This document shows, piece after piece, positions 41,696 through 50,760 of a DNA stretch of 55,389 nt (its first letter is position 1; the number at the start of each line of letters is the position of its first letter). The stretch is taken from NCBI GenBank assembly GCA_017512555.1, contig JAFWFE010000092.1, positions 1 through 55,389 on the forward strand, read 5' to 3'. The position numbers and the translations under genes are program-made. Source of the stretch: Solobacterium sp. Its GTDB lineage: Bacteria; Bacillota_I; Bacilli_A; Erysipelotrichales; Erysipelotrichaceae. The notes under the pieces are model-generated. The model searched no databases and had not been told where the DNA came from. It saw nothing but the letters and a program-made list of their open reading frames with translations.

Positions 41696-42841
41696 ATGAG
41701 CAGAACAGTATTCAGATTACCGGTATCCATTATCCGCGGAGGGACCAGCAAGGGTGTATATATCCTTCAGAAGGATCTTCCGGAAAACAAGGAAGAGTGG
41801 GATGAAATCCTCCTCAGGCTGATGGGAAGTCCCGATAAGAGACAGATCGATGGTCTTGGAGGAGCAACTTCCGTTACCAGTAAAGTCGCAATTATCCAGG
41901 CATCAGAACGTCCGGATGCGGATATCGACTATACGTTTGCGCAGGTATCTGTAGATAAGCCGATCGTCAGTTATATGGGCAATTGCGGTAATATTTCTTC
42001 CGGTGTAGGTCCGTTTGCGATAGAGAAAGGTCTGGTAAAAACCACCGGGGATATGACCTCCGTACGTATTTACAATACCAATACCGATAAGATCATTATT
42101 GCGGATGTCAGGACAGAAAACGGACAGGTAATCTATGACGGAGAGTATCAGATTGCGGGTGTACCGGGAACGGCTTCTCCGGTGCGTCTGAAATTTGCGA
42201 ATCCTTCCGGAACAATGGGTAAAGGATTATTACCGACAGGGAACGTAATCGATGAGCTGGATGTCCCGGGATTAGGAAAAGTACAGGCATCGATCGTGGA
42301 TGCCGCAAATCCTCTTGTGTTTGTCCGGGCAGAAGATCTGGGACTGACCGGAAAAGAACTCCCTTCTGAGATCGATAACGATCCGGCTAAATTAGACTTG
42401 CTGGAAAAAGTAAGAGGAGCTGCGGCAGTAAAAATCGGACTGATTACAGACCTTTCCCGCTCTGCCTGGGAGTCACCGGGTATACCGAAGATGACATTTG
42501 TGGCTAAAGCTGATCGTTATGTCACAACCACCGGGAAAGAAATCCAGGCAGACCAGATCGATCTGATCTCAAGGATGATGTCCATGCAGAAAGTACATGC
42601 GAACTACGCAATGACCGGGGCGATGTGTACAGCGGCGGCAGCGGTGATTCCAGGTACGATCGTCCAGCAGGTGATTGCAGAAGATGTGGATACACAATAT
42701 ATCCGTATCGGTCATCCGGGAGGAATTCTCGAGTGTGGTGTTGATTATACGGAGACAGAGGGTCTGCCGGAGATCATCGATACGTTTGGATTCCGTACAG
42801 CAAATTTCCTGATGGAGGGAATTGCCAGGGTCAGCAGATAA
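41696..42841 (+). CDS. PrpF-family isomerase/tautomerase
   Basis: A 381-residue protein of the PrpF family, with two diaminopimelate epimerase-like halves. Typical motifs are PVSIIRGGTSKGVY (about 9-22), SYMGNCGNISSGVGPFAIEKGLV (about 92-114; Cys in MGNCGN) and GHPGGILECGV near the end. Members isomerise 2-methylaconitate or tautomerise 4-oxalomesaconate. No prp, citrate-cycle or gallate genes adjoin it, so the substrate is open. Expression may be controlled by the hairpin over its ribosome binding site. A terminator follows. Confidence 0.9.
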   Translation: MSRTVFRLPVSIIRGGTSKGVYILQKDLPENKEEWDEILLRLMGSPDKRQIDGLGGATSVTSKVAIIQASERPDADIDYTFAQVSVDKPIVSYMGNCGNISSGVGPFAIEKGLVKTTGDMTSVRIYNTNTDKIIIADVRTENGQVIYDGEYQIAGVPGTASPVRLKFANPSGTMGKGLLPTGNVIDELDVPGLGKVQASIVDAANPLVFVRAEDLGLTGKELPSEIDNDPAKLDLLEKVRGAAAVKIGLITDLSRSAWESPGIPKMTFVAKADRYVTTTGKEIQADQIDLISRMMSMQKVHANYAMTGAMCTAAAAVIPGTIVQQVIAEDVDTQYIRIGHPGGILECGVDYTETEGLPEIIDTFGFRTANFLMEGIARVSR

Positions 42842-42856
42842 GAACAGAGGATAAGA

Positions 42857-42886
42857 AAACGTAAACCTGAGAGGCTTACGTTTTTT
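42857..42886 (+). terminator. Intrinsic terminator after prpF-like gene
   Basis: AAACGTAA-x-CCT pairs with AGG-x-TTACGTTT around a GAG loop, followed by a T-run to 42886. From there to 42968 nothing else is apparent. Confidence 0.88.
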
Positions 42887-42968
42887 ATTTGTTTATCATT
42901 TACGCGATAATACAGGATTTTTTGCGGGGTACTTCTTCATCAGTCAGGGGGATTAGGCAGACTGCAGA

Positions 42969-44275
42969 CTATAGTTGATTTCTTAAAGTTTTATATAAAG
43001 CAAATACAGTACGCATGGTCATATACATCAGTGTAGGCGGAATAGTATAGTCTCTGAGTATACCATCCGGATTTATTTTAAATAATTCCATGGAGGTTAC
43101 TGGGAAATAATGAACTTTATTTTTATCGAGAGTATATAGATTGCAAGAGTTTTCCCAGCGTGTACTGAATGCTTCAATGAATATCGTATTCTCCCTCATA
43201 TACAAACAGTTTGTGGAATTAGCACCGTGAACACTGAAAACAATATCCGCGTTATAGAACAGAGTCATCTGTTCTTTTACAGAGAATTTTCCGGGATGAT
43301 TTCTGTCATATCATAGTCAGACATGACTCTGTCCGCATTCAGAAGTTTTCTTATACCGATTCTTTTCACATAAAGTCTTTTTGGCAGAGAAGGGTCTTTG
43401 GGCAGGGTGCTTTTGATATGATCTGCCATCCGTTTCAGTACGAAGGATGCGTGATACTCAGAATTGTCAATCAATTTGACGACAAACAGTTCTTCAAAAG
43501 AATAGATGACATTATTCTGTAATTCCTTGATCTGAATGATTCTTTCCGGCTGAATACCCGCAATGATCATGACTTCCCGGCAGTGATCCATATTACCGAT
43601 AATATATTTTCCGGTATATCCGGCTTCTTCCAGCAGCCATACACAGTCCATGTTTTCATAGGTAAAATGCCAGTAGTTATTAGAACGGATTTTCGCAAGA
43701 ACACAGTATTGACCTTTTAGTTCTATCCGCTCAGGTTTATCTGAATTGAGATGAAACGGGAAATCCAGTACTAATTCTTTTTCATATTCCAACTCATACG
43801 CATCCCAGAAATCATTTACTACTCTTCCTTCTCTGTCAAATATATACATACGTTCATTGTCAGAGTAATTGGGCAGTGCTCCAGACATATTTTTTAAGAC
43901 ATGGAATTCATAGTGATCCTGAGTGATTTCGAATGGTTTTTCCGTTTCTTCAAATACCGATAAAGGATAAAAGTCTTCAATTTTTCCTATATGATATTCC
44001 GGGATATTCAAGGAACACAGATAGTCAGACTGAGATCTTTGTTCTTTCCGGTTATTGATACACAGCATGATTTGATCAAACAAACCGTTTTTATAGTCTT
44101 CGGGAATTTGTTCGGGATTTCGGATATTCATCGTGAGATCAGTATTGGCTTGGTTTGATAGAGAGTATCTGCGATCATAGATACAAGTTATTTCAACCGG
44201 TTCAGTACTGAACTGAGTAATACTGTGATACATTCGTTTACCGTATACGCCAAAGCCCCAAATCGCTATCTTCAT
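42969..44275 (-). pseudogene. GT61-like glycosyltransferase, frameshifted
   Basis: The gene starts with ATG at 44275. Residues 1 to about 95 form a Rossmann-like module (IAIWGFGVYGKRMY). The GT61/DUF563-type region follows (SNNYWHFTYENMDCVWLLEEAG). The frame stops after PENSL at 43277; the next frame continues as VKEQMTLFYNADIVFSVHGANSTN and ends at 42969. The intact paralogue at 54832-55389 has one extra base at the matching point (PENYTVKEQM), so a single-base deletion near 43282 explains the break. VHGANSTN is the conserved GT61 active-site segment, so the truncated product should be inactive. A sequencing error or slippage is the alternative. Confidence 0.8.
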
Positions 44276-44377
44276 GACATGGTCTCACTTTCTATGTATA
44301 TATTATCAGTAAATAAACAACAGAGGATGCTGTATTGCAGAGAAAAGCTTCAGACGTGTATTAAATATATAAATTAA

Positions 44378-44572
44378 GATATACTAAGGATATGTAAAAA
44401 CAGCAGAAAACACAAAAAACAACAGAATCAGTACGATTGGCAGGCGCACTTTAATACCAGGTATACGCATGAAATGCGACGGGATCCGGTACAGGGGATA
44501 TTCACGATGCCTGTGCAATATGATACGATTTTGAAGATCGCGTACGGAGAGGAAGACAAAACGAATGATTAA
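44378..44572 (+). pseudogene. Possible LicD-like C-terminal remnant
   Basis: An open frame without its own start reads into TMPVQYDTILKIAYGEED and stops at 44572, overlapping the next gene start by 8 bp. The pattern P-x2-YD-x-ILK-x2-YG is like the C-terminal YGxxY region of LicD phosphotransferases, which is also found intact in the gene at 48394-50760. The N-terminal LicD motifs are missing. It looks like the tail of a deleted gene; family assignment is tentative. Confidence 0.4.
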
Positions 44573-45890
44573 AACTTCAGTAATCATACCTGTATACAAT
44601 ACAATTGAATATCTTGCGGAGTGTATAGACAGTGTACTGGCACAGACACAGAAAGAGATTGAGATCATCCTTGTGGATGATGGCTCGGATGACGGAAGTC
44701 TGGAGATGTGTCAGGAATATGCGGAGAAGTATCCGTTTATCACTTTGTTAAGACAGACGCATGAGTATCAGGGTACTGCGCGTAACCGGGGATTGCGGAT
44801 TGCGAAGGGAAGATATATCTATTTCATGGATTCGGATGACGCAATCAAGCCGGATTTATTTGCGAAGTGTTATCAGGCGTGTGAAGAAAGAAATCTGGAT
44901 TTTGTGATCTTTGACGCACATGGTTTTGTGTATGACGAGAATGACCATGAACTGGTTGTGCCGGAGGATATCTGGGACCGTACGACCCTGGGTATTGAAG
45001 ACAGGAATTACAGCGGGGCAGAGTTCTGGGATAAATTCTACAATGATCACGGATTATTGTACGTTTGCTGGCTGCATTATATCCGTAAGGATTATCTGCT
45101 GGAGAATCATTTGTTTTACGAAGAAAAGACTTACTTTGAGGATAATGACTGGATTCTGAGAATGTATATCCATGCGCAGAATCTGTACTATATACCGGAG
45201 GAGCTGCATCTGCACAGATGGCGCAGAGGTTCCAATATGCTTGGCGGCTTTACTCCCGGACTTCTACATGGTTGTATACGTATGCATGATGTTCTCCTGA
45301 AGATCTATGAAGATTACCCGCAGAAAGAATACAGGCGGATGTCCCGGGACGTGATCGACCTGAATATTGAACGTTTCCTGCGTCTTCAGGAGATTGAGCC
45401 AACACCGGAATATACAGATCTTCTGGATGTGTTTATTCCACATCTCAAGGCACAAATCTTTAATCAGGATCTGGAAGATGATCTGTATTCGTTCTGTGAG
45501 CGTACATGTATAAATCTTTGTGAAGGGACAAAAAACTGGCCGGGAAATCCCTGTAAAGAATTAAAAGAACTCCTGAAGAAGGCTTATACCCGCAGAATAT
45601 TCCTGGGTGATCCTGAAGCCAGAGTAGTAATCTACGGTACAGGAATTGTCAGTAAGAGGTTCCTCAACGGATATAGCCAGAAGTACGGACAACCGGAAGC
45701 GAAACTGGTGTTCATGAATACTGTAGTATCAGAAAAGAGTTTTGAAGGATATCCGGTGATATCTGTGGATCAGTTAAAGGAATATCAGCCGGATGCGGTG
45801 ATTATCGCCAGTACGAAGTATAAAGATGAAATGATCCAGACCGTACATCAGATCCTTGGACAGGATATACGGTATATCTGCGTAAACTGA
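44565..45890 (+). CDS. GT2 glycosyltransferase with C-terminal Rossmann-like module
   Basis: A 441-residue protein. Residues 1 to about 230 are a GT-A fold: SVIIPVYNTIEYL, LVDDGSDDGS (about 37-46), YFMDSDDAIKPD (about 84-95; the DxD metal site) and HRWRRGSN later. A helical linker follows, then a C-terminal module (about 345-440) beginning ARVVIYGTGIVSKRFL, like the nucleotide-binding folds of PglD/sugar-modification proteins. GGAGAGGAAG precedes the ATG. It is the first intact gene of the second surface-glycan operon, 9 bp before the HAD gene. Confidence 0.88.
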   Translation: MIKTSVIIPVYNTIEYLAECIDSVLAQTQKEIEIILVDDGSDDGSLEMCQEYAEKYPFITLLRQTHEYQGTARNRGLRIAKGRYIYFMDSDDAIKPDLFAKCYQACEERNLDFVIFDAHGFVYDENDHELVVPEDIWDRTTLGIEDRNYSGAEFWDKFYNDHGLLYVCWLHYIRKDYLLENHLFYEEKTYFEDNDWILRMYIHAQNLYYIPEELHLHRWRRGSNMLGGFTPGLLHGCIRMHDVLLKIYEDYPQKEYRRMSRDVIDLNIERFLRLQEIEPTPEYTDLLDVFIPHLKAQIFNQDLEDDLYSFCERTCINLCEGTKNWPGNPCKELKELLKKAYTRRIFLGDPEARVVIYGTGIVSKRFLNGYSQKYGQPEAKLVFMNTVVSEKSFEGYPVISVDQLKEYQPDAVIIASTKYKDEMIQTVHQILGQDIRYICVN

Positions 45891-45899
45891 GGAGAAATC

Positions 45900-48401
45900 A
45901 TGCGGAATTCCATTACGGCAAAAGAGTATCGTATCCATTGTTTGGAAGAAAAGCTTCCTTCTCATAAAGGAGAGAAGATCTTTTTGTACGGTACCGGAGC
46001 TAACGCAAAAGCCGTTCTGGATCACTTTGATGAAGAATATCACTTTGCCGGACTGATTGACCCTGAGAAAACCGGGGAAGTCCTCTTTGGCAAGCTCGTT
46101 TATTCTCTGGAAGAAACAGATCCGGAGATGATCATGATCACCGCCAATGTATTATCTGCCGAACAGATCTATCAGAGAATCAATGAATATTGCCGGAAAC
46201 ATAAGATTCTGTTGTGGGACATGTACGGATGTGATGAAATCCTTCTTCACGACGAGTTTTACCAGACGAAATATCTGAACCTGGACGGCTGGAAAAAACT
46301 GACAGATAAGTATGACGTGATCTCCTTCGTCACTGCGGATGTATTCATGTCCAGAGATCTGTTCTGGGAAGCGAAACTGAACATCCGTCCGATGTTTAAG
46401 ATGCTCTATCCGTATCTTATGCAACAAGGAAAAACAGTGATCTTTACCAACAATACAGAGTACTCCTTGCCGATCCAGAGAAAGGCACTGGAAGAAGCCG
46501 GATATGACTTGAACGAGCAGTTCTATATCTACAATGAAGAAGATTGTGAACACTTTTATCGCCGGATACAGGAAAAATATACCGGAAAGAAGATCCTGCA
46601 TATCGGTAACCATGAGTTTATCGATGGAGTCATACCCCGGTTATACGGTATAGATACACATAAGATCGCATATAGTAACGAACCGGGAAGTAAGGAAACC
46701 AAAGATCATCTGCCCGCAGACCATATACCGGAACATGTACCGGAGAAAGCGGAAATCCTGCGTAAGATCGATGAAGCGGAAGTCATCTCTTTTGATGTTT
46801 TTGACACCTTGCTTGTACGCAGTGTATCCGCACCGGAAGATGTCTATGAACTGACAGCACGTAAGTGCGGCCTGGATGTGTCACGTTTTGTCAGAATTCG
46901 GAAAGATGCCATGCAGGCGCATATTCATGAGAATATCGAAGAAATATACCGGGAAATCGGAAAGATGTACCCGCTCAGTGAGGAACTCTGTATAAAAGCG
47001 AAAGATACGGAACTTCAGATCGAAGCACAGGTACTTACCGGCAGGGAATCTGTCGTCTTTCTGTTTAATTATGCTCTGTCTGGTAATAAACCAGTTTATC
47101 TGATTTCGGATATGTACCTGCCGGAAGCATTCCTGTCTGATCTCCTGAACAAAAAAGGAATCTGCGGATATCAGAAACTTATCGTTTCCTGCGAGTATGG
47201 AATGTTGAAGTATGAAGGTTTGTTTGAAGTACTGAAGTCTCTGGAAGGAGACCGGAAATACCTTCATTTCGGGGATCATTACGAACATGATATAACCATG
47301 GCTGAAGGAACAGGTATTTCAGCAGTTTATCTGCCTTCGGTGAAAGACATGGCTCTGCACAACGGCTGGACTTCTTGTATACAACAAGCAGAAACGATCA
47401 ACGAGCGTATACTTCTTGGATTATGTCTCCGGGAAAGATATCAGGATGTTTTCCGGGAAGAGGGCACATCTGTACGCCGTTATGCGGCTTGCGCGCTTAC
47501 ACCGCTTCTGCTTGGCTTTATGACCTGGCTGATCCGGAATGTCCGGAAATCTACCTGCGCAAAGCTTTTGTTCGTATCCAGAGACGGATATCTTCTTCAG
47601 AAAATATACGAACAGTTCAGAGAAAGCTATGGCACCGAACTCCCGGAATCTCTGTACTTCTACGGATCCCGTAAAGCATCGTTTATTCCGAATTCGTTCG
47701 GTGAAGGATGGGCGCAGCACATGTTGATTCGTGCGGGAGATAGTACGCCGGACAGAATCCTTACAGAGATTTATGGTCTTTCCCCGGAATCTGTAGATGT
47801 ATATGATCCTGAGCTGTATAAAGATTCTTTGGAGTATCTCCGCTGTCATGCAGGCAAGATTGAGGAGAATGCCATACAAGCCAGACAGAATTATCTGAAG
47901 TATATGAAAAACTGCGGACTGCAGATTGGAGAAGAGTATATCTTTGTGGATTTGATTGCCGCAGGATTTACCCAGAACTTATTAGAGAAGTTTGCTCCCT
48001 TCAGGTTAAAAGGGTTATATCTGGCAAGAAGAGAGATGGAACTGGAGATCAAGTCAGAAATCTACAGTTATTATGATCATTATGATGGTTATCTGAACAC
48101 GCATTATATTGATCTGGAAAGATATCTGACTTCAGATGAACCTTCTCTGAATACTTTTGATATACAAGGAAATCCGGTTTTTGAAGAAGAATTCCGTACA
48201 GAAGAAGATCTGCAGGAAATTCATAAAGTATGGGATACGATTCTGAATCTGACAGAAGAATATCTGAAGATTCTGTATGACATGAGTGATGAGATACGGG
48301 CAGAGTTTGTGGATGAAGTGTACCGGAGGAATGCGGAGGTTCATTCTGCTATCCGTTTATATGACAGCTGGATAAAAAGAGAGATAAAAGACAATGAATA
48401 A
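45900..48401 (+). CDS. Multidomain HAD-type protein (COG5610-like)
   Basis: An 833-residue protein. Residues 1-100 resemble the GxGxxG-type module of its neighbours (FLYGTGANAKAVLDHF). Next comes a HAD-like half without the catalytic DxD (ISFVTADVFMSRD at about 140-152, where ISFDVFDTLL would be expected). A complete HAD domain follows: ISFDVFDTLLVRS (about 297-309, with the nucleophile Asp and acid/base Asp), then LISDMYLP and FGDHYEHDI. The C-terminal 300 residues contain LLFVSRDGYLLQ, a family-typical segment. HAD-fold proteins of this type occur in capsule clusters; the reaction is not known to me. It overlaps the next gene by 8 bp. Confidence 0.8.
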   Translation: MRNSITAKEYRIHCLEEKLPSHKGEKIFLYGTGANAKAVLDHFDEEYHFAGLIDPEKTGEVLFGKLVYSLEETDPEMIMITANVLSAEQIYQRINEYCRKHKILLWDMYGCDEILLHDEFYQTKYLNLDGWKKLTDKYDVISFVTADVFMSRDLFWEAKLNIRPMFKMLYPYLMQQGKTVIFTNNTEYSLPIQRKALEEAGYDLNEQFYIYNEEDCEHFYRRIQEKYTGKKILHIGNHEFIDGVIPRLYGIDTHKIAYSNEPGSKETKDHLPADHIPEHVPEKAEILRKIDEAEVISFDVFDTLLVRSVSAPEDVYELTARKCGLDVSRFVRIRKDAMQAHIHENIEEIYREIGKMYPLSEELCIKAKDTELQIEAQVLTGRESVVFLFNYALSGNKPVYLISDMYLPEAFLSDLLNKKGICGYQKLIVSCEYGMLKYEGLFEVLKSLEGDRKYLHFGDHYEHDITMAEGTGISAVYLPSVKDMALHNGWTSCIQQAETINERILLGLCLRERYQDVFREEGTSVRRYAACALTPLLLGFMTWLIRNVRKSTCAKLLFVSRDGYLLQKIYEQFRESYGTELPESLYFYGSRKASFIPNSFGEGWAQHMLIRAGDSTPDRILTEIYGLSPESVDVYDPELYKDSLEYLRCHAGKIEENAIQARQNYLKYMKNCGLQIGEEYIFVDLIAAGFTQNLLEKFAPFRLKGLYLARREMELEIKSEIYSYYDHYDGYLNTHYIDLERYLTSDEPSLNTFDIQGNPVFEEEFRTEEDLQEIHKVWDTILNLTEEYLKILYDMSDEIRAEFVDEVYRRNAEVHSAIRLYDSWIKREIKDNE

Positions 48402-50760
48402 GACAACAGAACAACGTATAGCAGAACTGATCTCTCAGTATGATGAAGAGTATTTTGATGTGCTGATTTCGGGGGATCCGGAATGGCCTTTGTCTTATCA
48501 TTTATGCAGCTTACGCAGAAGCCTGCTGAATTGGTATTCATTCCACGGTAAGAATGCATTGGAGATCGGCGCAGGCTTTGGAGCTTTGACCGGTATTCTC
48601 TGTGAGAATTATGATTGTGTAGATGCGGTTGAAATTGATCCGCTTCGTGCAGAATCCCTGCGTACCCGGTATAAACATCGTTCAGGATTAAATGTATATC
48701 CCATGGATATCCGGGAGTTTACTCCGGAACAGTCTTATGATTGTATTCTGATGGTTGATTTCGCGGAAGAGTATTCTGGGGATTTCGCGGAATTGTTACA
48801 GCGGTGTATGTCCTGGCTGAAGGATGATGGTGTAATATTGCTGGGCTTGAGAAATGCGTATGGGCTGAAGTATAACTGCGGTATGACGGATGAGTACATG
48901 ACGGTACCATTTGGCCAGGACCAGTCAAATCCCTTGTATTCCCGTCACCAGATCCGGAATCTGCTGGAACGCTGTGATATTTCCGCATATTGGTATTATC
49001 CGCTTCCTGACAGCAGATATGCACAGATCATCTGTTCCGAAGAAGATATGCCTGATTACTCTGTACGTGATCGGATAATATCGTATGATCCGTTTTCCTG
49101 CGCATTGACCGCTGATGAACGTGATGTGATTGACCGGTGTCTGCGGGAGGGCACGTTACCGGAAAACGCCAATGATTACCTGCTGGAAATACGAAAAACA
49201 CCGAGGACTGAAAAACGATATATCACATCAGCGATTCTCTCTGCCGACCGCGAACATGCCAGGGCATATAAGACAGTTTTTTACAGTGATCATACTGTGG
49301 AGAAACATGCGTTATTTCCGGAAGGTATCGCTTCATTGAAAGAGATGGTTGATAATCTGAAGGAACTGGAGAATAAAGGTATACCGGTTGTTGAAGCACA
49401 ATGGCAGGAGAACCATGTACATATGCCCAGAATCCGGGAGATTACAATCCAGGAGAGATTAGCGCAGCTTCTCAGAGAAAGAAAGACAGAAGAGTTTTAC
49501 GAACTTACCGATCGCCTGTATACATACATACGCAAGTCTTCTGCAGAGAGTCAGGGTATACTGCAGAAAGGGTATATTGATCTGATTCCTCTGAACGCTT
49601 TCTGGAAAGACAGGGAAATCGTCTTCTTTGATCAGGAATTCAGTAAAGAGAACTGTTCTGCAAAGTATATACTCTGGCGTGCTCTGTATTATCTTTGGGT
49701 TCTGAATCCGGATCTGGAAAAGGTCATGACGGAGTATGAGGTACAGCAGAGATATGGATTAACAGAACACGCGAAAGAGTATTTCAATACAGAGATGACA
49801 TTTGTCGATCAGAACCGGCAGAGGTCGCTGTATACCCAGTACTATATCTGGTCAGTGCACCCGGGAAAAATACAGTATACGTGGGATAAATTGTACAAAG
49901 CCAGAGAAGACAGCGATCTTAAAGAAGTAAAGAGGATACATGAGATCCAGCTGGATATGTATAAGAAATTCCGCGAAGTCTGTCAGAAATACGGATTACG
50001 GTATTTTGCGGTACATGGTACATTGCTGGGCGCAGTGAGACATCACGGGTTTATTCCCTGGGATGATGACATGGATCTGGCTATGCCGAGAGAAGACTAT
50101 GACAAGCTTACAAAGATCGCTTCGGCAGAGTTTGGGGAGCCATACTTCTTTCAGACACCGGAGAATGATCCGGAATGTTTCTACGGTGGTTACGGGAAGC
50201 TGCGGAATGAGAATACTACGGCAATCGAATGGCAGAATCAGGGGCATCGTTGTCACCAGGGTATCTGGATCGATATATTTCCTTTGGATCATCTTCCTGA
50301 GGATCAGAAACAACGGGAACGTATGCAAAAAGAGATCAAACGCAGACAAAAACTGTTGTATGCGAAGATCTATCCTGTCTGGACAAATATGATCTCTGAC
50401 GCAAGAGATGACCGGATCAGTATTTATTATGCGTTAAGCCGTCATATCTCTCATGAACAATTATGCAAGATGCTGCACAAGGAGCTTACCTCTTCGAAGC
50501 CATCATCTCAGGTTTCAATACTGGCATGTTACTACAAATTCAGGAAAAACCGGAATGTATTCCTGCGGGAAGAAACGGAACATCTGCTGGAAGTTCCCTT
50601 TGAAGATACGGTAATCCCGGTAACCGAAGCTTATGATATCTGGCTGAAAAACCGTTACGGAGAGAACTATATGGCATATCCCGCAAAAGATGCGCAGAAG
50701 ATCCGGCATTCCGCAAACTACGACACAGAGAGATCATACAAGGAGATGAATATTGGATGA
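48394..50760 (+). CDS. Methyltransferase / kinase-like / LicD fusion
   Basis: A 788-residue three-part protein. Residues about 45-215: class I SAM-dependent methyltransferase (ALEIGAGFGALTG, then AVEIDPLRAESL). Residues about 290-470: a segment with YIDLIPLNAFW ... FFDQEF resembling the catalytic and metal loops of choline/aminoglycoside-type kinases, probably degenerate. Residues about 520-780: LicD domain with AVHGTLLGAVRHHGFIPWDDD (metal-binding Asp cluster) and YGENYMAYP near the end. LicD enzymes transfer phosphocholine or similar groups to surface glycans. The fusion suggests methylation and phospho-decoration of one glycan. Tightly coupled on both sides (8 bp and 4 bp overlaps). Confidence 0.85.
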   Translation: MNKTTEQRIAELISQYDEEYFDVLISGDPEWPLSYHLCSLRRSLLNWYSFHGKNALEIGAGFGALTGILCENYDCVDAVEIDPLRAESLRTRYKHRSGLNVYPMDIREFTPEQSYDCILMVDFAEEYSGDFAELLQRCMSWLKDDGVILLGLRNAYGLKYNCGMTDEYMTVPFGQDQSNPLYSRHQIRNLLERCDISAYWYYPLPDSRYAQIICSEEDMPDYSVRDRIISYDPFSCALTADERDVIDRCLREGTLPENANDYLLEIRKTPRTEKRYITSAILSADREHARAYKTVFYSDHTVEKHALFPEGIASLKEMVDNLKELENKGIPVVEAQWQENHVHMPRIREITIQERLAQLLRERKTEEFYELTDRLYTYIRKSSAESQGILQKGYIDLIPLNAFWKDREIVFFDQEFSKENCSAKYILWRALYYLWVLNPDLEKVMTEYEVQQRYGLTEHAKEYFNTEMTFVDQNRQRSLYTQYYIWSVHPGKIQYTWDKLYKAREDSDLKEVKRIHEIQLDMYKKFREVCQKYGLRYFAVHGTLLGAVRHHGFIPWDDDMDLAMPREDYDKLTKIASAEFGEPYFFQTPENDPECFYGGYGKLRNENTTAIEWQNQGHRCHQGIWIDIFPLDHLPEDQKQRERMQKEIKRRQKLLYAKIYPVWTNMISDARDDRISIYYALSRHISHEQLCKMLHKELTSSKPSSQVSILACYYKFRKNRNVFLREETEHLLEVPFEDTVIPVTEAYDIWLKNRYGENYMAYPAKDAQKIRHSANYDTERSYKEMNIG

